From assembly GCF_039614715.1 (NCBI RefSeq), contig NZ_CP154857.1:1674001-1738000 (forward strand): a DNA stretch of 64,000 bases, given 5' to 3'. The notes beneath the pieces are model-generated. The model was not told the DNA's origin. It saw nothing but the letters and a program-made list of their open reading frames with translations, and did no database searches. A program made the translations under genes and the position numbers. The DNA comes from Microbacterium sp. AZCO. GTDB lineage: Bacteria; Actinomycetota; Actinomycetes; Actinomycetales; Microbacteriaceae. Positions 9,241 through 18,513 of this stretch are shown piece by piece; position 1 is the stretch's first letter, and every line of letters begins with the position of its first letter.

Positions 9241-11011
9241 CCGTGCTCGACTCCTCGAGATCGACTGCTCGTGTCGATGCGAGCAGCTCCTTCGTGTACG
9301 GCTGCTGGGGCGCCCGGAAGATGTCGAGCGCCGTGCCGGACTCCACGATGCGGCCGTCCTTCATGACGCTCACGGTGTCGCACAGGTCGGCGACGACGCC
9401 GAAGTTGTGCGTCACGAGGATCATCCCGAGCCCTCGCTCGTCGCGCAGTTCGCGCAGAAGGTCGAGCACCTCGGCTTGCACGGTCACGTCGAGCGCCGTG
9501 GTCGGCTCGTCGGCGATGATGAGATCCGGATCCGCGGCGACCGCGCCGCAGATGAGCACGCGCTGCGCCATGCCGCCGGAGATCTGGTGCGGGAAGAGGT
9601 TGAACACCGCAACCGGATCCTTGATCCCGACGCGGTCGAGGAGGGCGAGGATCTCGCGCTTGGCATCCGCGCGGGATATCTTCTTCACCGCCCGCAGGCC
9701 GGCGACCAACTGGGACCCGACGGTGAAGCAGGGGTCGAGGTTCGACATCGGCTCCTGCGGGATGTAGGCGATCCGACGCCCGCGGGCGTGCGCCTGGGCC
9801 GCGCTGTCCGCGACGAAGTCCATGCCGTCGAAGACGACGGCACCACCCAGAACCAACGCTTCTGGACTCAGGATTCCGATGATGGCGAAGGCTGTCTGCG
9901 TCTTGCCCGATCCGGATTCGCCGACAAGACCGCGGATCTCGCCCCGCCGCACGTCGAGATCCACCTCGCGGACGACCTCGGTGACCCGGCCAGCGTCGAC
10001 GGGGTATCCGACACGCAAGCCGCGGACGGACAGGAGGGTGCCCCGCGCCGCCGTCGCGTCGCGTGCGGCCGAGGAGCTCGTCGCGCGGTCCACCAAGGCC
10101 TTCCGCTCGTCGTTCGTGAGGGGTCGGCGCGCGACTCCCGGCTGAAGCGCGTCCCGGAGGGCGTTGCCCATCAGCACGAACGCGAGGATCGTGAGCGAGA
10201 TGAGCGTTGCGGGCCAGATGACGCTGAGCGGATTCGCGTAGATGTTTCCGAACGCCTCCTCCAGCATCCCGCCCCACGACGCCTCCGCCGGGTTGCCGAA
10301 CCCGAGGTAGTCCAGCGCGGCGGTGATCGCGATGCCGCCCGCAAGGACGAACGCGCTCTGAATGATGATGGGGGCGCGCACCGCCCACAGGATATGGCGG
10401 CCGACGATGCGGGAGTCCGAAAGGCCGACGACTTTGGCCGCGTCGACATAGAGCTCTTCCCGGACGCCGAAGACGACTCCGCGGACGAGGCGGTAGTAGC
10501 CCGGGGAGAGTTGGATGCCGAGCACGAGCATTGCCAGGGCGATGTTGGGCCCCGTGAGCGAATACAGCGCGATGAGCAGGACGATGCCGGGCATAGTCAT
10601 GATGACGTCGTTGACCCAGCTCACGCTGGTGTCGAATGACCCCCGCCGATACCCGGCGATGAGTCCGGTCGGCACGCCCGCGATGAGTGCGGTGATGAGG
10701 AGGATCACGCAGGCGAGGAGCGTCCGCTGCGTGCCCCACATCAGCCGGGAGAGGATGTCGCGACCGGAACCATCGCCGCCGAGGAGGTGCTCAGGTGTGA
10801 ACGGCGGCGCGTTGACCGCGTCGAGTTCTGAGTCGTTGGGTCCGTAGGGCGCCAGCAGCGGGCTCGCGATACCGATGACGATGATGACGAGCAGGAAGAC
10901 CAGGCACGCGATGGCGACCGGGTTGCGCAGGAGTCGCTGAATCCAGTGCTGGCGTGCCGGGGTGGCGGGTTGCGGCGCCGAGTCGACGACGCCTTCGAGC
11001 GGCTGAGCCAT
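9233..11011 (-). CDS. fused ABC permease and ATPase (DppC-DppD fusion)
   Basis: A 592-aa fusion. Residues about 1-290 form a DppC-like permease with an N-terminal TM segment, the GGDGSGRDILSRLMWG periplasmic motif and further TM helices. A linker leads into an ATPase (about 320-590) with Walker A GESGSGKTQ, signature ISGGMAQRV, Walker B DLIIADEPTTALD and H-loop THNFG. The signature Gln is replaced by Met-Ala, as is common in these fusions. The ATG at 11011 overlaps the upstream permease stop (ATGA). Fusion fixes subunit stoichiometry; the partner ATPase and the second permease remain separate genes. Confidence 0.92.
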   Translation of the reverse strand: MAQPLEGVVDSAPQPATPARQHWIQRLLRNPVAIACLVFLLVIIVIGIASPLLAPYGPNDSELDAVNAPPFTPEHLLGGDGSGRDILSRLMWGTQRTLLACVILLITALIAGVPTGLIAGYRRGSFDTSVSWVNDVIMTMPGIVLLIALYSLTGPNIALAMLVLGIQLSPGYYRLVRGVVFGVREELYVDAAKVVGLSDSRIVGRHILWAVRAPIIIQSAFVLAGGIAITAALDYLGFGNPAEASWGGMLEEAFGNIYANPLSVIWPATLISLTILAFVLMGNALRDALQPGVARRPLTNDERKALVDRATSSSAARDATAARGTLLSVRGLRVGYPVDAGRVTEVVREVDLDVRRGEIRGLVGESGSGKTQTAFAIIGILSPEALVLGGAVVFDGMDFVADSAAQAHARGRRIAYIPQEPMSNLDPCFTVGSQLVAGLRAVKKISRADAKREILALLDRVGIKDPVAVFNLFPHQISGGMAQRVLICGAVAADPDLIIADEPTTALDVTVQAEVLDLLRELRDERGLGMILVTHNFGVVADLCDTVSVMKDGRIVESGTALDIFRAPQQPYTKELLASTRAVDLEESSTDV

Positions 11012-11952
11012 CACGCAGCCCTCACTTTCGGGTTGAGCGCGGCCGTCGCGAGGTCCGCAAGCAGATTCACGATCGACACGAGGATCACGGTGACGGCCAC
11101 ACAGCCCATGACCACGGGGATGTCGCCGCCGGAGGAGGCGGTCGTGACGAGAGCGCCCATGCCAGGAAGGGCGAACACCTGCTCGATGATGACCACGCCG
11201 CCCACGAGTCCGACGGTCAGCAGCGCCAGCACGGTGAGCCCCGGTCCGCCGGCGCTGCGCAGCACGTGCTTGTAGATGATGAGTCGCTCCGGCACTCCCC
11301 GTGCACGGAGCGTGCGGACGAAGTCCCGGTCGAGCACGTCCTTCACTGCGCTGCGGAATTGAGCCGCGGCGCTGGCGACCGAGCCGAGCAGGATCGCCGT
11401 GACCGGCAGAGCGATCGAGGCGGCCCAGGCGCCCAGGCCATCCTCGATGGGGACATAGCCGGTCGCGGGGAAGATGGGCAGCGCGATCGCAAACGCGAAG
11501 ACCAGGACGATCGCGACGATGAAGGACGGGACGGCGGAGAACGCCACCGAGATGAACTGCAGCATCCGGTCGACCCATCCGCCACGGGTCGCTGCCACGG
11601 CGCCGACCACGACCGAGAAGACGATCGTGAGGAGCAGGACGACGATCATGATCGCCAGGGTGACGGGAAGTCGGATCGCCAGGGTGTCGGTGACTTCCTG
11701 GCCGGTGTAGTAGGAGGTGCCGAGGTCGCCCCGGAAGAGCGCCTGCAACCACTGCCAGTATTGCTGGAGGACCGGCTGGTCCAGGCCAAGCTGTTCTGCC
11801 TTGGCCTGGACCGCCGCCTCGGTCGCGTTGATCCCCATGAGGTTCCGGGCGATCGCCATCGGGTTCGCGTACACGAGCACGAAGGTCGTGAGCGTGACGA
11901 CGAAGAAGACGGCGACAGCCCTCAGAACGTTTGCTGCGGTGAGCTTGAGCAT
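11011..11952 (-). CDS. ABC transporter permease (DppB type)
   Basis: A 313-aa integral membrane protein with the DppB layout: an N-terminal TM helix ending in VYANP, a long extracytoplasmic segment with LGLDQPVLQQYWQW and GDLGTSYYTG, then about five TM helices. The EAA-type loop is in the region R-ARGVPERLIIYKHVLRSA. Its stop overlaps the start of the permease-ATPase fusion, and its start lies about 20 bp after the substrate-binding-protein gene. It would form the heterodimeric channel of the importer with the permease half of the fusion. Confidence 0.92.
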   Translation of the reverse strand: MLKLTAANVLRAVAVFFVVTLTTFVLVYANPMAIARNLMGINATEAAVQAKAEQLGLDQPVLQQYWQWLQALFRGDLGTSYYTGQEVTDTLAIRLPVTLAIMIVVLLLTIVFSVVVGAVAATRGGWVDRMLQFISVAFSAVPSFIVAIVLVFAFAIALPIFPATGYVPIEDGLGAWAASIALPVTAILLGSVASAAAQFRSAVKDVLDRDFVRTLRARGVPERLIIYKHVLRSAGGPGLTVLALLTVGLVGGVVIIEQVFALPGMGALVTTASSGGDIPVVMGCVAVTVILVSIVNLLADLATAALNPKVRAA

Positions 11953-11972
11953 CGAAGCGCGACCTCTGCTGG

Positions 11973-13517
11973 TTACTTGAAGTCGCTCAGAAGCGGTGCA
12001 AGCTGGTTCGGGTCGGAGCTCTTGTCGATGCCGACCTTGGAGTCATCGAACATGAAGAACGTGCTCACGTAGACCCACGGCGAGAACCATGCCTGGTCGA
12101 TGACGTACTGGTTCAGCTCCTGCTGCGCAGCCTTGGACTCGTCGCCCTGAGTCGTCAGGATCGTGTTCCACAGTTCGTCGACCGTCGGGTCGCTGACGTG
12201 GGACGTGTTCCAGATCGCCGTCGGGACGATTGCGCCGTCGATCGTGATCCGTGAGTCACCGTGGTTGCCCAGCGGCCAGAAGATGACCGGGTACTTGCCG
12301 CTCAGGAGGTCGAGGAGCGCAGTCTGGCCCGCGAGCGTGACCTGGGTCACGTTGATGTTGAGCTCTTTCAGACCGTCGATGACGACGGGCATGGCCGAGT
12401 CGAGACCGAAATTCGCGATGTACGGAAGCTCCATGTCGAATCCGTCCGCGTACCCCGCCTCTTCCATGAGCTCCTTGGCCGCGGTGAGGTCGTACGGGTA
12501 CGGGTCCTCGAGGCCGTCGATCCACGCGTCGCTGCCGGCGCGGAAGATCTGCGACGTGGGCTCGGCCTGACCCTGGTAGAGCTTCTCGGCGATCGCCGCC
12601 TTGTCGAAGACCATGTTGATCGCACGGCGGACGTCGGCATTGCCGAGCGCGGGCACGATCTTTCCGTCACGGTCGTTGATCAGCAGGCCCGACCAGGTTC
12701 CCTGCTGGGGAATGGACGCCGTGCCCGCGGACTGCAGCTCAGCGAGGGTCGAGGGCGGGAGCACTGCACCGGAGATCTGCCCGGTCTTGAGTGCGTTGAC
12801 GCGGGCGGTGGTGTCGGCGAGCACCTTGAGCACGAGCTTCTCGTACGGGTACGCGTCGGCGTTCCAGTTGTCGGGGTTCTTTGTGAAGACATACTCCGCG
12901 CCAGGCGTCGAGTTCGCCAGGTCGTACGTGTACGGGCCCGAGCCGACGGGCTCGGAGTCGAGGTCACCCGAGGCGAGATATGTCGGGCTCGCGACGACAC
13001 CGGTGCCGAGGCACAGGTAGGACGTCAGGAACGGCTTCGGCTGGGGCGTCGTGATGACAACGGTGTTCTCATCCGGGGCCTCCGCCGTCACCCCGGCGAA
13101 GAAGCTCTGGCCGCCGGGCGAGGTGAACTCGTAGTCGAGCGTCGCCTTCACCGCAGCGGCGTCGAGAGCGGTTCCATCGCTGAACTCGACACCATCCCGG
13201 ATCTGAAGCGTGAGCTTGGTGTTGTTGTCAGAGAACTCCCACTCCTCGGCGAGCCCGGCGGAGATCCCACCCTTCTCGTCGCACGTCAGGATCGTGTCGT
13301 ACACGGCCTGCGCAGCCCATGCGACCGACCCCGGAAGGAGCTTCGCGGGATCCCAGCCGGGAAGATCGGCCTCCATACCCAGCACGAGCTCCGCCTTGCC
13401 GGACTCCTGCGCCGCCGTGTTGTCACCACTTCCACCAGCGGTGCACCCGCTGGCGAGCACTGTCAGGGACAGGGCTCCTGCGAACACCGCAAGAGCACTG
13501 CTTCTCCTCATGGACAT
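11973..13517 (-). CDS. ABC transporter substrate-binding lipoprotein (SBP family 5)
   Basis: A 514-aa extracytoplasmic solute-binding protein. The N-terminus MSMRRSSALAVFAGALSLTV has a positively charged start, a hydrophobic core and lipobox LASGC, so it is lipidated at Cys near residue 25. The body shows family-5 features (GWDPAKLL, ITTPQPKPFL, GSGPYTYD). GGAGG precedes the ATG; a second ATG two codons on is also possible. It heads the importer operon SBP-permease-fusion-ATPase-GH78. The promoter region upstream contains two LacI-type palindromes and is shared with the divergent lacI-family gene, so the operon is probably LacI-controlled. Confidence 0.93.
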   Translation of the reverse strand: MSMRRSSALAVFAGALSLTVLASGCTAGGSGDNTAAQESGKAELVLGMEADLPGWDPAKLLPGSVAWAAQAVYDTILTCDEKGGISAGLAEEWEFSDNNTKLTLQIRDGVEFSDGTALDAAAVKATLDYEFTSPGGQSFFAGVTAEAPDENTVVITTPQPKPFLTSYLCLGTGVVASPTYLASGDLDSEPVGSGPYTYDLANSTPGAEYVFTKNPDNWNADAYPYEKLVLKVLADTTARVNALKTGQISGAVLPPSTLAELQSAGTASIPQQGTWSGLLINDRDGKIVPALGNADVRRAINMVFDKAAIAEKLYQGQAEPTSQIFRAGSDAWIDGLEDPYPYDLTAAKELMEEAGYADGFDMELPYIANFGLDSAMPVVIDGLKELNINVTQVTLAGQTALLDLLSGKYPVIFWPLGNHGDSRITIDGAIVPTAIWNTSHVSDPTVDELWNTILTTQGDESKAAQQELNQYVIDQAWFSPWVYVSTFFMFDDSKVGIDKSSDPNQLAPLLSDFK

Positions 13518-13623
13518 GTGTCCTCCTCGACACTTCGGTCCCGCCGCTCTCGCCGGGACTGCTGTTCGCCACGACCGTCAGTGACCGCGACGTGGATTCG
13601 TATGGTGCTGCGTGGGCGAGATC

Positions 13624-13637
13624 GTGAATCGATTCAC
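13624..13637. promoter_or_regulatory. LacI-type operator candidate 1
   Basis: GTGAATCGATTCAC is a perfect 14-bp palindrome with the central CG typical of LacI/GalR operators. It lies about 107 bp upstream of the SBP start and 159 bp upstream of the divergent lacI-family gene. Confidence 0.6.
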
Positions 13638-13700
13638 ACCCGACGTCCTGCAGTGTGGCACATCTAGAATGAACAAGTCAACGCGCATTGGCTGAATTCG

Positions 13701-13714
13701 TGTAACGATTTACA
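13701..13714. promoter_or_regulatory. LacI-type operator candidate 2
   Basis: TGTAACGATTTACA keeps the outer TGTAA/TTACA arms of LacI-family operators but has an off-centre CG. It sits in the same divergent promoter region, 64 bp from the first palindrome centre-to-start. Two sites would allow looping or differential control of the two divergent transcripts. Confidence 0.45.
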
Positions 13715-13795
13715 TCCTAGGCCAACGCATGATAGAACCGTCCTAGCCGCCGCGACAGTTCGCGGAGTCCGGCACCGGTGTGCGAAGGAGACCCG

Positions 13796-14839
13796 ATGGC
13801 GACTGCGCCGCGCGCGACGATCTCGGATGTCGCCCGATCCGCCGGCGTCTCCCCCGCCGCCGTCTCGAAAGTGCTCAACAACGGCTACGGCGTCAGTCCC
13901 GCGATGCGGGAGAAGGTGACGGCGGCGATCGCGGAGCTGGGCTATCGGCCCAGCTCCGCCGCCCGGTCGTTGAGGGGCCGATCGCACTCGCTCGGGGTGA
14001 TCGCCGACGTTCGCTCGCTGAGTGTGGTCCGTGTTCTCGACGGCATCGAGAGCACCCTCGACGACTCGGCGCTCGACATCCTGATCGGACCAGCCGGTCC
14101 GTCCCCGGAGAAGCAGCAACGGGGGGTTGAAGCGATGCTCAACCGCGGAGTCGACGGGCTGATCCTCGTCGCCCCCGGACTTTCGCACGACACGCTTGAG
14201 ACGATCGGGGCAAGCGTCCCGATGGTGCTCATCGGCCGTCATGGTGGAGGACGCGGCTTCGACACCGTCGTAGACGACGACGCCGCGGGATCGGCCCTTG
14301 CCGTCGAGCATCTCGTCGGTCTCGGCCACACGCGCATCGCGCACATCTCGATGCCGACAGCGGGTCTCCGTCGTCCATCGGTGCTGCCGCAGACCGCGCG
14401 CGCAGATGGGTATCTCGCCGCGATGAAGCAACACGGCATCGAACCGGATCTCGTCGTCACCGAGTACACCGAGGACGGCGGATACCGCGGCGCGCTTCTC
14501 GCCATCGATCGCGATCGGCCTGCCACAGCGATCTTCGCGGGAACCGACACTGTTGCCCTCGGCGTGCTTCGCGCCGCCCACGAGCGTGGGCTGAAAGTGC
14601 CCGGCGATCTCTCCGTCGTGGGGGCCGACAACATCGCCGTCGGCGACCTGCCGCAGATCGCCCTCACGACGATCGACCCGTCGGGTGAGACGAACGGCGC
14701 GACGGCGGCACGGCTGCTGCGCGAGCGGATCGATGGCCGCACGAAGCCGATCACCCACGCGATCGCGCCTTCGCTCATCGTCCGCGGCACGACCGGCGCT
14801 CCGACCGCCGAAGGCACCGACGAACAGCGAACCAACTGA
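13796..14839 (+). CDS. LacI/GalR-family transcriptional regulator
   Basis: A 347-aa regulator with an N-terminal LacI helix-turn-helix (TISDVARSAGVSPAAVSKVL, residues about 8-27), the hinge helix (SSAARSLRGR) and a periplasmic-binding-protein-like effector domain. ATG 13796 is chosen because GAAGGAG precedes it at good spacing; an in-frame GTG 18 bp upstream is less likely. It is divergent from the ABC importer operon and its stop overlaps the ATG of the GH43-like gene by one base. It therefore likely controls importer uptake and its own operon through the palindromes at 13624 and 13701. The inducer is presumably an imported sugar. Confidence 0.94.
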   Translation: MATAPRATISDVARSAGVSPAAVSKVLNNGYGVSPAMREKVTAAIAELGYRPSSAARSLRGRSHSLGVIADVRSLSVVRVLDGIESTLDDSALDILIGPAGPSPEKQQRGVEAMLNRGVDGLILVAPGLSHDTLETIGASVPMVLIGRHGGGRGFDTVVDDDAAGSALAVEHLVGLGHTRIAHISMPTAGLRRPSVLPQTARADGYLAAMKQHGIEPDLVVTEYTEDGGYRGALLAIDRDRPATAIFAGTDTVALGVLRAAHERGLKVPGDLSVVGADNIAVGDLPQIALTTIDPSGETNGATAARLLRERIDGRTKPITHAIAPSLIVRGTTGAPTAEGTDEQRTN

Positions 14840-15882
14840 TGGCATACGGCTCCATCCGCCCAGGCTCGGTCTGGAGCGACACGAACGGAAACCGGATCCA
14901 GGCCCACGGCGGGTCGATGCTCCACCACGACGGCCGGTTCTACTGGTATGGCGAGAACAAGGAGCGCACGACGCCAGGGAGCGGGATCTGGCACTGGGGC
15001 GTCCGGTGCTATTCATCCGACGATCTCTACAACTGGGTCGACGAGGGTCTGATCATCCCGCCCGCGCCTGACGAACCCGACTCTCCGCTGCATCCGGCGA
15101 AGTTGATGGACCGGCCGCACATCATCCGCAACGAGCGGACAGGCAAGTGGGTGTGCTGGCTGAAGATCATGACCGCAGGGCACGAGCAGACCTCGACGGT
15201 GCTCGTCGCCGACGACCTCCTCGGCCCGTACGAGATCGTCGCCACGGGACTCCGGCCGCTCAGCATGAGCGCAGGCGACTTCGATCTCGTCGTCGCACCC
15301 GACGACGGCAAGGCCTACTACTACTTCGAGCGCGTGCACAGCGAATTGATCTGCGCCGATCTCACCGACGACTACACCGGGGTCACCGGGTACTACTCGA
15401 CGCACTTCCCCCTGCACCGTCCACCCGACGTGCGCGAAGCGCCGGCGTACTTCCGTCGCGGGGATCGTCACTACCTCATCACGTCGGGGACCTCGGCATA
15501 CTTCCCGAATCGATCTGAGGTCGCCGCCGCCGAGACATTCCACGGCCCGTGGGTCGTCCTCGGCGATCCTCATCCCGGCGACTCCACCGGGACGTCGTAT
15601 CGCTCGCAGATCACCTCCGTGTTCAAGCACCCGCACAAGAAGGACCTGTACATCGCGTTGGCGGATCGCTGGCTCCCGAACGTCTCCGCCGAGATCGCCA
15701 ACCAGGCGCAGGACGAGTTCCGCCGCATGTTCGCCGGCGAGACGATCACGCCGGACTCGGCGTCCGCGTCGGTCGTCGTCGACACGTCGATCGCCGATTA
15801 CGTGTGGCTCCCGATCCGGTTCGACGGCGATGTGCCGAGGATCGACTGGCTCGACGAATGGCGGGTTGAGGACTTCGACTGA
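14839..15882 (+). CDS. glycoside hydrolase family 43-like enzyme
   Basis: A 347-aa protein without signal peptide. The start has the pattern D-G-I-AHGG-FYWYGE seen in GH43 subfamilies active on galactan or galactofuranose (here NGNRIQAHGGSMLHHDG and FYWYGENK). Later it has CYSSDDLYNWVDEG, DRPHIIRNE, MSAGDFDLVVAPDDG and REAPAYFRRGDRHYLITSG, consistent with a five-bladed propeller; likely catalytic acids are in the DFD and REAP segments. It is translationally coupled to the LacI gene. The substrate is inferred only at family level: exo-galactanase, galactofuranosidase and arabinofuranosidase-like activities are all possible. Confidence 0.82.
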   Translation: MAYGSIRPGSVWSDTNGNRIQAHGGSMLHHDGRFYWYGENKERTTPGSGIWHWGVRCYSSDDLYNWVDEGLIIPPAPDEPDSPLHPAKLMDRPHIIRNERTGKWVCWLKIMTAGHEQTSTVLVADDLLGPYEIVATGLRPLSMSAGDFDLVVAPDDGKAYYYFERVHSELICADLTDDYTGVTGYYSTHFPLHRPPDVREAPAYFRRGDRHYLITSGTSAYFPNRSEVAAAETFHGPWVVLGDPHPGDSTGTSYRSQITSVFKHPHKKDLYIALADRWLPNVSAEIANQAQDEFRRMFAGETITPDSASASVVVDTSIADYVWLPIRFDGDVPRIDWLDEWRVEDFD

Positions 15883-15925
15883 ACCCCCTGCAGCGGTCGC
15901 AGTGGACCGGGGCGGTGCGCGCCGC

Positions 15926-18355
15926 TCACTCCGCGCGCACCACGACCTCTGCGTCGCCACGTTCCGAGTGCGCAAGGACGCGGATCTCGCCGACTCCGGT
16001 CGGCCGCACGATAGCCTGAAGGCGTCCCTCGTGAGTGCGATGAGTGTCGCCGGCGAAGGGCTCCTCGTCGTCGGGCTTCGCGCTCGACAGCGCGACGAGC
16101 GCGCCGGGACCCTCGACCGTCACGACGACGTCGACGCTCTCGTCGACGGCGATGGTTCCCGCCGCGTCGCTCAGAGCGAGGTCGATGTACACGAGCTCTT
16201 CGGGGTCCGCCCCGATCCGGTCGCGCTCGACATCGGCCCGCAGCGCCACGGCGCCGTCGAGGCTCGACAGTTCGGTCCGTCCGACTTCGCGGGCGGAGCG
16301 TCGAGCCACGGCTGTGAGCACGCCACGGCGGAACTCGGTCTCGAAGCGCGCGATGAAGTCGCGCTGGTGGCCGCCGACATCGATGCCGACCGGCGCTGCG
16401 CCCAGGCTCTCCCCGTCGAGCAGAAGCTCGACCTCGTCGGCATCCGAATACACGTCGACGATGACCGGGGAGCCTTCCTCGACGTCCCACGCCCAGCTCG
16501 GGAGCACGTCGTCCCACGCCCATCGCCCGACCGTGAGCTGCCGGCCGTGGCCCTGCGGCCGATGCACGGCGATGAAAGGTTCGTCACGGAGTCCCCAGAC
16601 CGTTTCGCGCCAGTAGGAGATCGGTCGCCGGTTGCCGTTGATGTCGATCGTCCCGGCCTGCGACAGCATCCATGGGTACGGAGATGCCATTCCGACCGGC
16701 TTCACCGGATCGTCGGCGTAGACCGCACGACCCGTGCCCGCCTCGCCGAGGTGATCCCACGCCGTCCACACGAAGTCGCCGATCACCTGGGGGTACTTCT
16801 CCACGAGCGTCCACAGTCGGTCGAGACGGCCGGGGAATGTCTCGGTGCCGACGAGCACGCGATCCGGGAAGATCTCGGCGTCGAGGTCGTAGCGTGCCTC
16901 TGAGTAGTTGATGCCCGCGACGTCGACCTGGGCGTGGGTCTCCTCGGTCAGTCGTGTCGCGGTCTCGGATGTGCCGATCCCGGCCGAGCCGTCTGCGCTG
17001 AGGATCGTGTTGAAGTCGAGTGCGATGGACTCGTCGTGCGCGTTGACTCGGGAGTCGATCATCGAAACGAGGGCGTTCACGGCGTTCGTGATCGGGCGGG
17101 TGGGGTCGAGCGCCCTGACCGTCTCGGCGAGACGGCGCCCCCAGATAGCGGCGCCGGGCCGGCCGATCTCGAGGATCTCGTTGCCGATCGAATACATGAT
17201 GACACTGGGGTGGTTGCGACCGTTGCGCACGAGAGCCTCGACATCGCGCTCCCACCATTCGGGGAAGCTGAGCGACGAGTCGAAGCTGCTCTTCCCCACG
17301 GTCCACACGTCGGTGAGCTCGTCGATCACGAGCAGCCCCACCTCGTCGCACGCGTCGAGGAACGCGCGGCTCGCGCCGTTGTGGGCGCTGCGGACTGCGT
17401 TGAACCCTGCGGCCTTGAGCCGCTCGGCCTTCCTCCGCTCCGCCGCCCGGATCGCGGCCGCGCCGAGGGGGCCGTTGTCGTGATGGATGCAGCCGCCGCG
17501 CAGCTTCACCGTCCGGCCATTGACACGGAGGCCGTGGATCGGATCGACCTGGAGGGACCGGACGCCGAACGTCGTCTCATCGCTGTCGAGGGGCTCGCCG
17601 ATCTCATCGACCACGGTGCTCGCGCAGCGGTACAGATGAGGGTCATCCAGGTCCCACCGACGTGGATCGCGAATGAAGTGCGAGACGCGTACGATCGCCG
17701 GTTCTCCGGGCAGGATCGTGACTGGAACCGACTTCTCGCTGACGACAGCCCCCTCGGCGTCCATCACCCACGACAGAAGCCGGACGGTGCGCTGGTGCCG
17801 CGAGTCGTTGCGGATCGGGGTCGCGACGGCGACGACGGCCAGGTCGTCCGAGATCTCCGGCGTGGTGACGGCGACACCGCCGAGGGGGATGTGGACGGCG
17901 TCCGCGACGGCGAGCCACACATCCCGATAGATCCCGACCCCGGTGTACCAGCGGCTGTCCTGGTGTGCGCGGGCCTCGACTCGGAGCGTGTTCTGCGTGC
18001 CCGTCATGATCCGCGACGTGAGGTCGACCGAGAACGGCCTGTACCCGGACGGGCTCTGCGCAATGAAGTCACCGTTGAGCGAGACGACGGCGTCACGGTA
18101 CACGCCGTCGAACTCGACCACGATCGTCTGGCCCGCCCAGTCCGCCGGGGCGTGGAACGCCTTTTCATAGACGACGTGAGCGCTGGGGAAGTATCCGGAA
18201 TGACTTCCATTCGGGCTGGCAGCCGAGCGTGGAAGGTCGCGCATCGCGTCGTGCGGCAGCACCACCGCCAGAGGCGACGTCGGCGCGAGCGCCGCCGCGA
18301 ACAGGGATTGCTTGGGGGCGATCGTCCAGCCATCGTTGAACGGTGTGCGCAGCAT
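15926..18355 (-). CDS. glycoside hydrolase family 2 (beta-galactosidase-like)
   Basis: An 809-aa GH2 enzyme without signal peptide. It has the sugar-binding sandwich (VVLPHDAMRDLP, WYTGVGIYRDVWLAV), an immunoglobulin-like domain and a TIM barrel with the acid/base motif YSIGNEILE (near residue 393) and the nucleophile region VGTETFPG (near residue 503), then C-terminal sandwiches (DUF4982-like and GH2 C-terminal type). The start at ATG 18355 follows AGAAGGAG; the frame is open further upstream. It faces away from the acyl-CoA ligase gene, with operator site 2 between them. It probably removes terminal beta-galactose (or a related sugar) from imported oligosaccharides. Confidence 0.92.
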   Translation of the reverse strand: MLRTPFNDGWTIAPKQSLFAAALAPTSPLAVVLPHDAMRDLPRSAASPNGSHSGYFPSAHVVYEKAFHAPADWAGQTIVVEFDGVYRDAVVSLNGDFIAQSPSGYRPFSVDLTSRIMTGTQNTLRVEARAHQDSRWYTGVGIYRDVWLAVADAVHIPLGGVAVTTPEISDDLAVVAVATPIRNDSRHQRTVRLLSWVMDAEGAVVSEKSVPVTILPGEPAIVRVSHFIRDPRRWDLDDPHLYRCASTVVDEIGEPLDSDETTFGVRSLQVDPIHGLRVNGRTVKLRGGCIHHDNGPLGAAAIRAAERRKAERLKAAGFNAVRSAHNGASRAFLDACDEVGLLVIDELTDVWTVGKSSFDSSLSFPEWWERDVEALVRNGRNHPSVIMYSIGNEILEIGRPGAAIWGRRLAETVRALDPTRPITNAVNALVSMIDSRVNAHDESIALDFNTILSADGSAGIGTSETATRLTEETHAQVDVAGINYSEARYDLDAEIFPDRVLVGTETFPGRLDRLWTLVEKYPQVIGDFVWTAWDHLGEAGTGRAVYADDPVKPVGMASPYPWMLSQAGTIDINGNRRPISYWRETVWGLRDEPFIAVHRPQGHGRQLTVGRWAWDDVLPSWAWDVEEGSPVIVDVYSDADEVELLLDGESLGAAPVGIDVGGHQRDFIARFETEFRRGVLTAVARRSAREVGRTELSSLDGAVALRADVERDRIGADPEELVYIDLALSDAAGTIAVDESVDVVVTVEGPGALVALSSAKPDDEEPFAGDTHRTHEGRLQAIVRPTGVGEIRVLAHSERGDAEVVVRAE

Positions 18356-18423
18356 CCTCGCCGCTCCTTCTGTCATGCGTCGCGGCAGGGCCGCTCCGCT
18401 GGATCTCATGACGATGCTAAACG

Positions 18424-18447
18424 AAAACCACCCATGTGTGCGAAATA
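18424..18447. promoter_or_regulatory. palindromic operator, site 2 of 4 (GH2/acyl-CoA ligase intergenic)
   Basis: AAAACCACCCAT is an almost exact copy of the left half-site of site 1. The right half (GTGTGCGAAATA) is degenerate. It lies 69 bp upstream of the GH2 start and 67 bp upstream of the ligase start, so it could control both divergent genes. Confidence 0.6.
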
Positions 18448-18513
18448 CAGCTAGAATCATCGACGGCGGCGGCGACGCCGGCAATCACACGGCACATACT
18501 CGAGGAGGAGCAG

